Shown in pieces: positions 1-7,460 of a DNA stretch of 30,149 nucleotides. The DNA is taken from contig JBOFCM010000147.1 in assembly GCA_051646055.1 (NCBI GenBank), forward strand, positions 1 through 30,149, in the 5' to 3' direction. The translations under genes were made by a program, and so were the position numbers. The notes beneath the pieces are model-generated. The model did no database searches. It had not been told where the DNA came from and saw only the letters and a list, made by a program, of their open reading frames with translations. Numbering within the stretch: position 1 is the first letter of the stretch; each line of letters opens with the position of its first letter. This DNA is from JAGNZR01 sp051646055 (GTDB taxonomy: Bacteria; Fusobacteriota; Fusobacteriia; Fusobacteriales; Fusobacteriaceae).

Positions 1-140
1 CGGTATTTGTAATCCTTGCCGGTGCAGTAGCTTCAGGAGATACTAAGACAGCTATAAAATATTCAATAATAGCTTCTCTGATTTTCTTTGCTCTTACACT
101 TGTAACGAAGCTAATAGCTAAAAAATCTAAAAAAGCCTAA
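1..140 (+). CDS. C-terminal end of an unidentified integral membrane protein (5' end outside window)
   Basis: The open frame enters from the left edge and ends at TAA 138-140, leaving about 45 codons. The residues are mostly hydrophobic: a stretch beginning VFVILAGAVASG, a short polar segment with GDTKT, a second helix of about 20 residues (SIIASLIFFALTLVTKLI), and a basic tail ending KKSKKA. Two helices joined by a short loop with a positively charged cytoplasmic tail is typical of the last part of a multi-spanning transporter. The fragment is too short to assign a family. A terminator follows directly, so this gene ends its transcription unit. Confidence 0.6.
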   Translation, partial: VFVILAGAVASGDTKTAIKYSIIASLIFFALTLVTKLIAKKSKKA

Positions 141-145
141 AATTT

Positions 146-177
146 AAAGGTCACAGAGAACTTCTGTGGCCTTTTTT
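146..177 (+). terminator. Rho-independent terminator after the first membrane protein gene
   Basis: A 12-bp stem (AAAGGTCACAGA paired with TCTGTGGCCTTT, one G-T pair) closes a 5-nt loop and runs into six T residues. It begins five bases after the stop codon at 138-140 and separates that gene from the Ynj operon. Confidence 0.85.
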
Positions 178-189
178 AGCGGTAAATTT

Positions 190-218
190 TTGATTTTTTT
201 TTTAATTTTTGATATAAT
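190..218 (+). promoter_or_regulatory. Sigma-70 promoter for the Ynj operon
   Basis: TTGATT at 190-195 and TATAAT at 213-218 are separated by 17 bp. A second TATAAT lies at 222-227 and could shift the start slightly. The strong ribosome site GGAGGA at 255-260 precedes ATG 266. Confidence 0.65.
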
Positions 219-265
219 GGGTATAATATGTTTTTTATTATGAAAATGAAATATGGAGGAAAAAT

Positions 266-1423
266 ATGAGGAAATTTATTCTGGGTTCTTTAGTTGCTGT
301 CTCTCTTTTTGGATGCGGAAGCAGTAAGGGAAAAGAGACAGGTGTGAATCTGTATATGTGGGGAGGTTCTCAGGAGATAAACAAATTTATAGATGAGGTT
401 ATTGCACCAGACGCCCTAGCAAAAACAGGCGTAAAAATTAACAGAGTTCCTATCGCGGATGCTAAAGATACAGTGAATAAGATGATTGTGGAGAAACAGG
501 CCGGGAAAAAAAATGGAAGTGTAGATATACTCTGGGTAAACGGAGAGAATTTCAAAACTCTGAAAGAGGCAGGACTTCTGACATCAGGTTCAAATAAAAA
601 TTTTGAAAATCTTGCTCTATTAAAAGAATCCACCCTGGAAAAAGATTTTGGAGTAGCTGTGGAAGGTATGGAAACCCCATGGGGAGAGGCACAGTTTAAC
701 TTTATATATGATAGTAAAAAAGGTGGCCAACCTTTCCAAGATTATGAGACTCTTGCAGAGTATGTCAAAAAAAATCCAGGAAGGGTAACTTATCCTGAAA
801 CAACTAACTTCACAGGAAGTGCCTTTGTAAGAAATATAGCTATAGATATACTGGGTCTGGAAAATATAGAAGAGATGACTGAGGAGGAGCTAAAAACTTC
901 TCTGGAGGAAGTTTGGGCCTATTTTAGAGAACTGAAACCTTATCTATGGAGAAAGGGAGAGACTTATCCAGAATCAGAGGGGAAACTGGACACTCTTTAT
1001 TCCAGTGGAGAGATTGACTTTACAATGGGCTATACCATAAGTAAAGTGGATTCTAAGGTGGCTGCTGGTCAGTACCCTGAAAGCTCAAAAAGTTTTCTAT
1101 TGAAAAATGGAACACTTTTCAATAATCACTACCTAGCAATACCTAACAACAGTAAAAATCCTGAGGGAGCTGCTCTGATAGTTAACTATTTCATATCTCC
1201 TGAGGCACAGATCATGAAGCAGGATCCTAAGAACTGGGGAGATCTCACAGTTTTAGATTTATCAAAACTGGATGAAAAAGTACAAGAAGAATTTAAAAGA
1301 GCTTTAAAAAGTGACAGAGTGCCTCCTATGGAGGAGCTTGTAAAAATGAGAGTTCGTGAACTTTCTCCAGAAAAAGCAAAAATAATAGATCAAGGGTGGA
1401 TTGAAAACGTTGGACAGATGTAG
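266..1423 (+). CDS. ynjB: ABC transporter substrate-binding lipoprotein, YnjB family
   Basis: Likely the extracytoplasmic solute receptor of the ABC importer encoded by the next three genes. Residues 1-16 form a lipoprotein signal peptide with lipobox LFGC and the lipidated Cys at position 17, so the mature protein is a lipid-anchored receptor (an Lgt gene lies at 27982). The mature part has the cluster-D type look of iron/thiamine/polyamine receptors (NLYMWGGSQEINKFID near the start, VDILWVNGENF around residue 85), and the length of 385 fits the YnjB family. Order and neighbours match E. coli ynjB-C-D-F. The substrate of YnjBCD is not established and cannot be read from this sequence. ATG 266 is preceded by GGAGGA. 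The 3' end overlaps the next gene by 23 bp, implying translational coupling. Confidence 0.85.
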   Translation: MRKFILGSLVAVSLFGCGSSKGKETGVNLYMWGGSQEINKFIDEVIAPDALAKTGVKINRVPIADAKDTVNKMIVEKQAGKKNGSVDILWVNGENFKTLKEAGLLTSGSNKNFENLALLKESTLEKDFGVAVEGMETPWGEAQFNFIYDSKKGGQPFQDYETLAEYVKKNPGRVTYPETTNFTGSAFVRNIAIDILGLENIEEMTEEELKTSLEEVWAYFRELKPYLWRKGETYPESEGKLDTLYSSGEIDFTMGYTISKVDSKVAAGQYPESSKSFLLKNGTLFNNHYLAIPNNSKNPEGAALIVNYFISPEAQIMKQDPKNWGDLTVLDLSKLDEKVQEEFKRALKSDRVPPMEELVKMRVRELSPEKAKIIDQGWIENVGQM

Positions 1424-2294
1424 GAAATATCTATACGCTTTTCCTTTTCTTCTTTTTATAGGTATTTTTTATCTTTATGGGCTTTTTTACGGAATATTAA
1501 ATTCTTTTGGATATTACAGAGTAGTAGGAGAATCATTTTTTACTTTGGAGTTTTACAAAAAAATCTTGGAGAACAAGGCACTCTACTCTACACTAGTTTT
1601 TACAGCTAAAATATCCTTTATCTCAGCAGTAATCTCTCTGGTTTTCTCCATAGTGATAATATATTTTCTATATATAAATATAAAGAAAAAACTTATTTCA
1701 CCAAATATTATTCAGAAACTTATAGAGTCACCTCTTCTAGTCCCATATCTTATAGGGGCCTATGCAGTTTTAATTGTATTTATGCAGAATGGGATTCTAA
1801 GTACACTTTTTCAGAAACTGGGGTGGATAGAAAGTTATCAGCAGTTTCCCATACTGACCAACGATAGAAATGGAGTGGGAATAATTATAACCTATGTCTG
1901 GAAAACGATCCCTTTTATAACCATGATGAGTATGCCTACGGTAAAAAGAATTTCAAACAGATGGGATCCTCTTGCCCGAGTTTATAATTTGGGGAGTTTT
2001 GGATTTTTTAGGAAGATAGTTCTTCCTCTGATAGCTCCAACACTTGTTATAAGTTTCTTTATAATTCTTTCCTATTTTTTTATAGCTTTTGAGACTCCCT
2101 ATCTACTGGGAGTTACGCACCCTAAATCTCTTGCAGTATATATCTATGATATTTATTCTAGAGGTAGTCTGGAAGAGAGAGGATATGTCATGGCTATGAA
2201 TATAGCTATCTCTCTCTTTTCATTAGCTATCGGAGGTTTTATAGCGGGACTTCTGAAAATTTTTTCGAAACTTGATGAGAAAGGGTGGGGGTAA
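1401..2294 (+). CDS. ABC transporter permease, N-terminal half of a YnjC-type permease
   Basis: An inner-membrane permease of the binding-protein-dependent transport family, about six predicted helices. The first is around residues 10-32 (YLYAFPFLLFIGIFYLYGLFYG) and others lie near 68-90, 108-128, 160-178, 210-235 and 263-285. The cytoplasmic EAA-type coupling loop is visible as ARVYNLGSFGFFRKIVLPL, with its conserved Gly and the xxLP ending. Two TTG starts are possible, 1401 and 1410, both inside the 3' end of the binding-protein gene; AAGGGTGGA at 1392-1400 could serve either, with better spacing to 1410. In E. coli YnjC this half and the next are one polypeptide; here a real stop (TAA 2292-2294) separates them. 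Confidence 0.82.
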   Translation: MKTLDRCRKYLYAFPFLLFIGIFYLYGLFYGILNSFGYYRVVGESFFTLEFYKKILENKALYSTLVFTAKISFISAVISLVFSIVIIYFLYINIKKKLISPNIIQKLIESPLLVPYLIGAYAVLIVFMQNGILSTLFQKLGWIESYQQFPILTNDRNGVGIIITYVWKTIPFITMMSMPTVKRISNRWDPLARVYNLGSFGFFRKIVLPLIAPTLVISFFIILSYFFIAFETPYLLGVTHPKSLAVYIYDIYSRGSLEERGYVMAMNIAISLFSLAIGGFIAGLLKIFSKLDEKGWG

Positions 2295-3061
2295 TGAAAA
2301 ATATCTTATTAAAAGCTGTTTTAATAATAGTCTTGATTCTTGTGCTTCTTCCCTTTGCAGGAATTCTGACACAATCCCTGTTGTTAAAGAACTGGTCATC
2401 AATTCTCACCAGCTGGAGAACTTATGGAGCGATAAAGAATACCGCATTGATAGCTCTGATAGCTCTTCTCATCAATATAGTATTGGGAACTCCAGTGGCA
2501 TCTCTGCTGGCTAAGGAGAGTTTCAGAGGAAAAAAAATTTTGGAGTCTCTGGTATTTCTTCCCCTTGTAATTCCTGGTTTTGTAACTACTATGGGAATAC
2601 AGTTTCTGTTTATAAAACTGGAACTCATCGAAACTCTCATAGGGGTAGGAATAGTTCATTCACTGGTAACTTTTCCCTATTACATAAGGGCTTTGAAAGC
2701 TGGATATTCAACTATAAGCAGTGATTATGAAAAGATGGGAAGACTCATGGGTGCAGGTTCTCTGGAGATATTCTTTAAAATTAATTTTCCCATGCTGTTA
2801 CCGGCTTTTCTAGCAGGAGTTTCATTGGTGATAATTGTTTCCTTTGCCCAGTATTTAGTTACTTTGATAATAGGAGGAGGGGAGATTATAACCCTTCCTA
2901 TCCTAATGTTTCCCTTTATATCTGGGGGAGATATAAGAGTGGGAGCTGTTTACAGTATCATATATATATTTATAAATATAATACTGATACTGTTATTGGA
3001 AAAGGGTGTTTTGACACTGTATTCAAATAAAAAACCGGGAGAGAATAGTGATAGAGATTAG
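2294..3061 (+). CDS. ABC transporter permease, C-terminal half of a YnjC-type permease
   Basis: Second permease subunit, 255 residues from ATG 2294. A GTG at 2285 in the same frame is possible, but the ATG overlaps the previous stop as TAATG and has the G-rich AAGGGTGGGG at 2281-2290 in front of it. Predicted helices include residues 6-26, 49-69, 84-105, 119-138, 178-200 and 225-245. The coupling loop GRLMGAGSLEIFFKINFPML contains the Gly and FxxxxxP pattern typical of EAA loops. It should pair with the preceding permease to form the translocation channel and contact the ATPase encoded next, which it overlaps by 14 bp. Confidence 0.83.
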   Translation: MKNILLKAVLIIVLILVLLPFAGILTQSLLLKNWSSILTSWRTYGAIKNTALIALIALLINIVLGTPVASLLAKESFRGKKILESLVFLPLVIPGFVTTMGIQFLFIKLELIETLIGVGIVHSLVTFPYYIRALKAGYSTISSDYEKMGRLMGAGSLEIFFKINFPMLLPAFLAGVSLVIIVSFAQYLVTLIIGGGEIITLPILMFPFISGGDIRVGAVYSIIYIFINIILILLLEKGVLTLYSNKKPGENSDRD

Positions 3062-4043
3062 AAATTTAAATAAAATTTATGAAAAATTTCAGATAAGGAA
3101 CCTCAATCTCCATGTGGAAAGAGGTGAATTTTTATCTGTTTTAGGTCAGTCGGGATCGGGGAAATCTACACTTCTTAATCTTATCTCTGGTTCAGACAGA
3201 GAGTATACAGGGGAGATAAAAATACATGGAGAACCTCTCCAGGTAGCCATAAAAAATGGAAAGCTTTCCATGGTATTTCAGGATTCGCTTCTGTTACCTC
3301 ATCTCAATGTCTATGAAAATATAGCCTTCGGTCTGAAAATTAGAAAAATTCCAAGGGATGAGATAGAGAGAAGAGTCCGGGAGGTAATGGATCGTCTGGA
3401 GCTTAAAGATCTAGAAAAAAGATTTCCTAGCCAGCTCAGTGGCGGACAGAGACAGAGGGTATCCATAGGGAGAGCTCTAGTAATGAGACCGTCCCTTCTT
3501 CTTATGGATGAACCCTTCTCAGCCCTGGATACAAAACTCAGAGAAAAGCTCCAGAAAATGATGAAAGAACTTCAGAAAGAGATGGAACTCACAGTTATAT
3601 TTGTAACCCATGACAGAGACGAAGCATTTTATCTTTCGGACAGAATAGCTCTTATGAACAGGGGAAGGATTATCCAGCTGGATACACCTGGAAAACTCTA
3701 TAATAATCCTGAAAATATATACGTGGCTAAATTTTTAGGAATAGAAAATATTTTTACGGGTCAGGAGTTTTCTCTTCTCACAGATAAAAAAATTTATGAG
3801 GGAAAAATTTTGGCTATTCCCAGCGAGGATCTGAGAGTTGTTTTAGAAGATGGAAATATCCAGGGAAAAGTAGAAGAGATAATCTTTAAAACGGGATTTT
3901 ACAATATAGTTGTAAAGTCTGGAAACCAGGAGATAAAGATAAAACAGAACAGGATAGATTTTCCTCTCCAACTAGGAGATAAAGTTTGGATAAAATTTAG
4001 AGAAAAAGATATTATTTTTATTGAAGGAGAAGAAAATGCTTGA
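3048..4043 (+). CDS. ynjD: ABC transporter ATP-binding protein, YnjD/PotA type
   Basis: The cytoplasmic ATPase that powers the importer. All nucleotide-binding motifs are present: Walker A GQSGSGKST at residues 33-41, Q-loop Gln78, signature LSGGQ at 130-134, Walker B LLLMDEP at 150-156 with catalytic Glu155, D-loop SALD, and switch His188 in VTHDRDEA. After about residue 235 comes a roughly 95-residue beta-rich extension of TOBE type, ending with WIKFREKDIIFI. This makes it longer than E. coli YnjD (about 217) and more like PotA/FbpC proteins, where such extensions can be regulatory. The start is GTG 3048, inside the permease gene, with GGGAGAG at 3037-3043. Its stop overlaps the next gene's ATG. 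Confidence 0.88.
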   Translation: MIEIRNLNKIYEKFQIRNLNLHVERGEFLSVLGQSGSGKSTLLNLISGSDREYTGEIKIHGEPLQVAIKNGKLSMVFQDSLLLPHLNVYENIAFGLKIRKIPRDEIERRVREVMDRLELKDLEKRFPSQLSGGQRQRVSIGRALVMRPSLLLMDEPFSALDTKLREKLQKMMKELQKEMELTVIFVTHDRDEAFYLSDRIALMNRGRIIQLDTPGKLYNNPENIYVAKFLGIENIFTGQEFSLLTDKKIYEGKILAIPSEDLRVVLEDGNIQGKVEEIIFKTGFYNIVVKSGNQEIKIKQNRIDFPLQLGDKVWIKFREKDIIFIEGEENA

Positions 4044-4620
4044 TACAGGAGCAAGAAAATATGTTCAGCCCTTTATAGCTCTGGGTGGTAAATTTTTTAT
4101 AAAACTGGGGCTCAGTGCCAACAATGTTACTATGATTGCACTTTTTTTGGGAATAACAGCGGGAATATTAAGTTATTTTGGGTATCCTCTTTTGGCTCTA
4201 GGATCTCTGTGGATTTCAGGATATCTGGATGCTGTGGATGGGACAATAGCGAGAATACAGGGTTCTACAGGTTTTGGAACAGTTATGGATATAACCTTTG
4301 ACAGACTGGTGGAGATTTCCATAATAATAGGACTAGCACTGAGATATCCTGGAAATGAGATCTATTTCCTGTTTTTGGCATGTTCTATAATAGTTACTAT
4401 GACAATCTTCCTTACAACAGGAACCATGGCAGATAAAGCTAGCGAGAAATCTTTCTATTATCAGGCGGGACTGGCAGAGCGGACAGAGGGATTTATAATG
4501 TTTTCTCTTATGATGGTTTTTACCAGCCACTTGAAAATACTGACACTGATTTTTACCCTTATGATAATCATAACAGCAGTTCAAAGATTTTTAGAAGCTA
4601 AAAAAATACTGGATAGATAG
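4036..4620 (+). CDS. ynjF: CDP-alcohol phosphatidyltransferase family membrane protein, YnjF-like
   Basis: A predicted integral membrane enzyme that transfers a phosphatidyl or phospho group from a CDP-linked donor to an alcohol. The full catalytic signature is visible: DAVDGTIAR followed by GTVMDITFD, that is DxxDGxxAR...GxxxDxxxD with four Asp residues for the metals. About six helices surround it, and 194 residues is the usual size (E. coli YnjF is about 206). ATG 4036 is chosen over the in-frame TTG 4021 because AAGGAGA at 4024-4030 is well placed for it; it overlaps the ATPase stop by 8 bp. The alcohol substrate is unknown. Association with an ABC importer suggests the imported solute may be the acceptor, which is inference only. 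Confidence 0.85.
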   Translation: MLDTGARKYVQPFIALGGKFFIKLGLSANNVTMIALFLGITAGILSYFGYPLLALGSLWISGYLDAVDGTIARIQGSTGFGTVMDITFDRLVEISIIIGLALRYPGNEIYFLFLACSIIVTMTIFLTTGTMADKASEKSFYYQAGLAERTEGFIMFSLMMVFTSHLKILTLIFTLMIIITAVQRFLEAKKILDR

Positions 4621-4625
4621 ATTGA

Positions 4626-4662
4626 AAAAACTCCTCTGACAATTAGTATCAGAGGAGTTTTT
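4626..4662. terminator. Bidirectional terminator between the Ynj operon and galM
   Basis: A perfect 14-bp stem, AAAAACTCCTCTGA with TCAGAGGAGTTTTT, closes a 9-nt loop. T residues on the right and A residues on the left let it serve both convergent units. It begins 6 bases after the ynjF stop and ends 3 bases before the galM stop. Confidence 0.9.
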
Positions 4663-4665
4663 CGA

Positions 4666-5709
4666 TTATTCAGAAAAGTTATAAGTAGTCCACGAAGAAT
4701 ATGGATTCTCAGGAGTGATTATAAATTTAGGGAAATCCTTCTGATTGATGGCATCAGGATATCCCTGAGTTTCCAGAGCTAGCCCCATATAGTTGGCAGG
4801 AGAGTAGTTTCCGTTCAGACTGTGGAGATTGTCCTTTAAAAAGTTTCCTGAATAGAAAACTAGGGCAGGCTCAGAGGTCTCAATTTTCATACGGATTCCA
4901 CTTTTTTCTTCCCAAAGCTCCAAAGATTTTTCAGAACCGAAAATAAAGGGATGGTCATATCCGTTCCCCACCAGAATATTCTGAGGGTGGGTGTTAGAAT
5001 AATTTTTCTGGATTACAGCCCCAGTTCTGAAATCAAAACTTGTTCCCTCTACAGGAAGAAGATTTCCTGTGGGAATCATATTGTCCTTGAGCTCAGCAAA
5101 AGAGTCTGCAGATATTTTTAGTTTGTGATTGAAAACAGATGAAAGATCTCTATTGAAATTGAAATATGTATGGTTAGTAAAGTTGGCAAAAGTTTTTCTG
5201 TCACTTTCTGCAAAATATCTGATAGTAAACTGATTTTTTTCATTCAGTTCATAAATCATTTTTACAGACAGATTTCCAGGGAAGCCCCCTTCACCATGGG
5301 GTGAAAGAAGCTCCAGGATTATTTGAGCAGAATCTTTCTCCAAATTTTCAGTGACTCTCCAGATTCTATTATGAAATCCCAGTTCTCCACCGTGGAGACA
5401 GTTTTCACCGTTGTTTTTATCCAGTTTAAAAACTTCTCCATCCAATATAAATCTCGCTTCAGCCACTCTTCCAGCTATTCTTCCTATAGAGGCTCCTAGA
5501 TAGGAGACATTGTCCAGATATTTTTCCAGTGTGTCAAAGCCTAAGACCACATTCTGGAGTTCCCCTTCTCTGTTTTTCACCCAAAATTCTCTTATTATTC
5601 CCCCATAATTGAGAATTTCAACTTTTGTACCTTGAGAGTTTTCCAGTGTATATTCAAAAACACTCTCTTTTTCCTGAAATTTTCCAAATTCTTTTTTCAA
5701 AATTTTCAT
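4666..5709 (-). CDS. galM: Aldose 1-epimerase (mutarotase)
   Basis: Interconverts alpha and beta anomers of hexoses such as galactose in the cytoplasm. Family motifs are in place: GASIGRIAGRVAEARF at residues 73-87, LHGG with His106, NHTYFN with catalytic His180, DHPFIF near 252, and the catalytic base Glu313 in LALETQGYPDAIN. At 347 residues it matches the GalM family. There is no signal peptide. The start has GGGGGGAT just upstream. It lies 23 bp downstream of the acyltransferase gene on the same strand with no terminator between, so the two are probably co-transcribed, although no pathway links them. Confidence 0.92.
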   Translation of the reverse strand: MKILKKEFGKFQEKESVFEYTLENSQGTKVEILNYGGIIREFWVKNREGELQNVVLGFDTLEKYLDNVSYLGASIGRIAGRVAEARFILDGEVFKLDKNNGENCLHGGELGFHNRIWRVTENLEKDSAQIILELLSPHGEGGFPGNLSVKMIYELNEKNQFTIRYFAESDRKTFANFTNHTYFNFNRDLSSVFNHKLKISADSFAELKDNMIPTGNLLPVEGTSFDFRTGAVIQKNYSNTHPQNILVGNGYDHPFIFGSEKSLELWEEKSGIRMKIETSEPALVFYSGNFLKDNLHSLNGNYSPANYMGLALETQGYPDAINQKDFPKFIITPENPYSSWTTYNFSE

Positions 5710-5732
5710 AAAATCCCCCCTGTTTTTTCCTA

Positions 5733-6605
5733 TTATCTTTTCCCTGTAAGTTTTTTATACAGATTCCATCTGTCATGAAACCACATCCACTGTTCAGGAT
5801 GTTGTGTAATTATTTTTTCCATCTCATGCATAAGATTTTGCATGTTTTTGTTCAGATCCTCTTTAAAGTTTCCAGTGTCAATCAATGGAATTTCATCTGA
5901 AATATATGTAGTACAAGAGTTGTCGTCATTCATAACGTTATAGCCGATAAAAAGAGGAACTCTGTTTCTGAGGGCCAGGGAAACTGCACCGGTAGGAGCA
6001 ATAGTTTCTTCGCCGAAAAATTCTACGTGGGCTCCCTTATCTCTGTGATCACTGAAAAGGGCTATAATAGAATTTTCATTTAGAGAGCTCACTAGCTCTC
6101 CTCCAGTTTTTTTAGATTTTTTCAAAAGAGTTATGTTGAGCTTTTTTCTGTTTTCAGTTACAAAATTATCGATATATGGATTACGTTGAGTTTTAGCCAC
6201 AGTTACAACATGGTAATAATCCGCCATTTTAAGTGAGGCTTCCATATTTCCCATATGCATAGCTACAGCTATGGCACCCCGTTTTTCTGACATAGCCCTA
6301 TCTACCGAGGATTTGTTGACAATTTTTACTTTTTTCTCATCTTTAAGATATTCATCAAACCAAATTGTGCTTAGGAAAGCCTTAAACATGATTTTGTAAG
6401 ATTTAATAGCGATTTTTTCTCTTTCTAACTCACTTTTTTCTGGAAAAGCAAGTTTAAGATTAGCAAGAGCTATTATTCTACGTTTTTTAATTGTCTTATA
6501 TACCAAAACTCCTAAAAATTCAGCAAAAGAGAATCTGCTTTTCTCAGGAATAAGCTTTATTATTTTTATAAGTCCCATCATAAGCAGGTACTGTAATTTA
6601 TACAT
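5733..6605 (-). CDS. Lysophospholipid / lipid A biosynthesis acyltransferase, LpxL (HtrB) family
   Basis: An inner-membrane acyltransferase of the LpxL/LpxM family, likely adding a secondary acyl chain to lipid A. The catalytic HxxxxE motif is His117 to Glu122 in AMHMGNMEAS. Further family blocks are FSDHRDKGAHVEFFGE with APTGAVSLALR after it, and the C-terminal PEQWMWFHDRWN. A hydrophobic N-terminal segment (residues 5-20) fits a membrane anchor, and 290 residues is normal. It starts at ATG 6605 with GGAGGT upstream and heads the two-gene unit with galM. Its presence argues for a lipopolysaccharide-bearing outer membrane. Which acyl position it fills cannot be told from sequence. Confidence 0.88.
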   Translation of the reverse strand: MYKLQYLLMMGLIKIIKLIPEKSRFSFAEFLGVLVYKTIKKRRIIALANLKLAFPEKSELEREKIAIKSYKIMFKAFLSTIWFDEYLKDEKKVKIVNKSSVDRAMSEKRGAIAVAMHMGNMEASLKMADYYHVVTVAKTQRNPYIDNFVTENRKKLNITLLKKSKKTGGELVSSLNENSIIALFSDHRDKGAHVEFFGEETIAPTGAVSLALRNRVPLFIGYNVMNDDNSCTTYISDEIPLIDTGNFKEDLNKNMQNLMHEMEKIITQHPEQWMWFHDRWNLYKKLTGKR

Positions 6606-6643
6606 AAGAGAAACCTCCGATATTTTTCTGTGATATGCCTAAA

Positions 6644-6672
6644 ATTATAGCATAGTTCCACAAAAAAAACCA
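6644..6672 (-). promoter_or_regulatory. Probable promoter for the acyltransferase-galM unit
   Basis: On the minus strand, TATAAT (6649 to 6644) is preceded by TGC, giving an extended -10, and by a weak -35 TGGTTT (6672 to 6667) at 17 bp. It lies 38 bp upstream of ATG 6605, back to back with the mtnN promoter. Confidence 0.5.
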
Positions 6673-6680
6673 TTCTAAAA

Positions 6681-6709
6681 TTGAATTAGTGAACAGAGTG
6701 TGTTATAAT
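6681..6709 (+). promoter_or_regulatory. Promoter for the mtnN-folC-orf117-hprK-nrnA-sepF operon
   Basis: TTGAAT at 6681-6686 and TATAAT at 6704-6709 with 17 bp between, plus TGT before the -10 (extended -10). A TTGACA at 6713-6718 has no -10 at suitable distance and is probably not used. GGAGG at 6740-6744 precedes ATG 6751. Confidence 0.65.
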
Positions 6710-6750
6710 TTTTTGACAGTTATAGAATAAAAAATTTCGGAGGATAAATT

Positions 6751-7446
6751 ATGAGAATAGGAATAATCGGTGCAATGCATGAAGAGATAACAGAGTTAAG
6801 AGACGTTATGCAAATCAAGGAAACAGTTCAGATTTCAAGTTTCACATATTATGTGGGAGAGCTCTCAGGTAAAGATATAGTTTTGGTAGAGTCGGGAATA
6901 GGAAAAGTAAATGCTGCAGTGTGTGCTACTCTTCTTGTAAATAATTTTAAAGTAGAGAAAGTTATCTTCACAGGAGTAGCTGGAGCTGTGGACAATGCAC
7001 TTAATATCGGAGACGTGGTTGTTTCTGTAGATCTAATTACCCATGATTTTGATTGTACAGCTTTCGGTATGGAGCCAGGAATGATTCCTAGAATGGAGGA
7101 ATCTATTTTTAAAAGTGATGCAGAACTTTCTCAGATTGCCATAGATGCAGCAGGAAAAGTTATGGGGAAAGAAAAATCTACAATGGGAAGAATTGTAAGT
7201 GGAGATCAGTTTGTGGCTTCTAAGGAGAAAATTCAGTGGCTTTCAGAAACTTTCTCTGCCAGTGCAGTGGAGATGGAAGGAGCTGCAGTTGCCCATGTGT
7301 GCTATATATTGGGGGTTCCTTTTGTAATAATCAGAGCACTTTCAGATAAGGCAGACGGAACTGCTCATATGGATTTTAAAGAATTTGTTCACCTAGCATC
7401 TAAAAATTCCAAGAACATAGTTCTAGAGATGCTGAACGTTCTTTAG
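6751..7446 (+). CDS. mtnN: 5'-methylthioadenosine / S-adenosylhomocysteine nucleosidase
   Basis: Cleaves MTA and SAH to adenine plus the thioribose, clearing by-products of methylation and polyamine synthesis and feeding the activated methyl cycle. The N-terminus IGIIGAMHEEI carries Glu12, the residue that acts on the substrate in this family. GVAGAV near residue 75 and VEMEGAAVAHV near 170 form the ribose-binding region, and SDKAD near 197 supplies the catalytic Asp. 231 residues is the exact family size. First gene of a six-gene operon; its stop lies 14 bp before folC. Confidence 0.95.
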   Translation: MRIGIIGAMHEEITELRDVMQIKETVQISSFTYYVGELSGKDIVLVESGIGKVNAAVCATLLVNNFKVEKVIFTGVAGAVDNALNIGDVVVSVDLITHDFDCTAFGMEPGMIPRMEESIFKSDAELSQIAIDAAGKVMGKEKSTMGRIVSGDQFVASKEKIQWLSETFSASAVEMEGAAVAHVCYILGVPFVIIRALSDKADGTAHMDFKEFVHLASKNSKNIVLEMLNVL

Positions 7447-7460
7447 TCAAAGGCGGGGAT

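Noticed and set aside
1401..3061. The two permeases as a frameshifted single YnjC gene
   Set aside because: Each has its own start region; the second has an ATG overlapping the TAA with a G-rich site before it, and both have complete permease features. A natural split is the simpler reading.
6713..6718. TTGACA as the -35 of the mtnN promoter
   Set aside because: No -10-like hexamer occurs 15-19 bp downstream, where the ribosome site already begins; the TTGAAT/TATAAT pair upstream is better.
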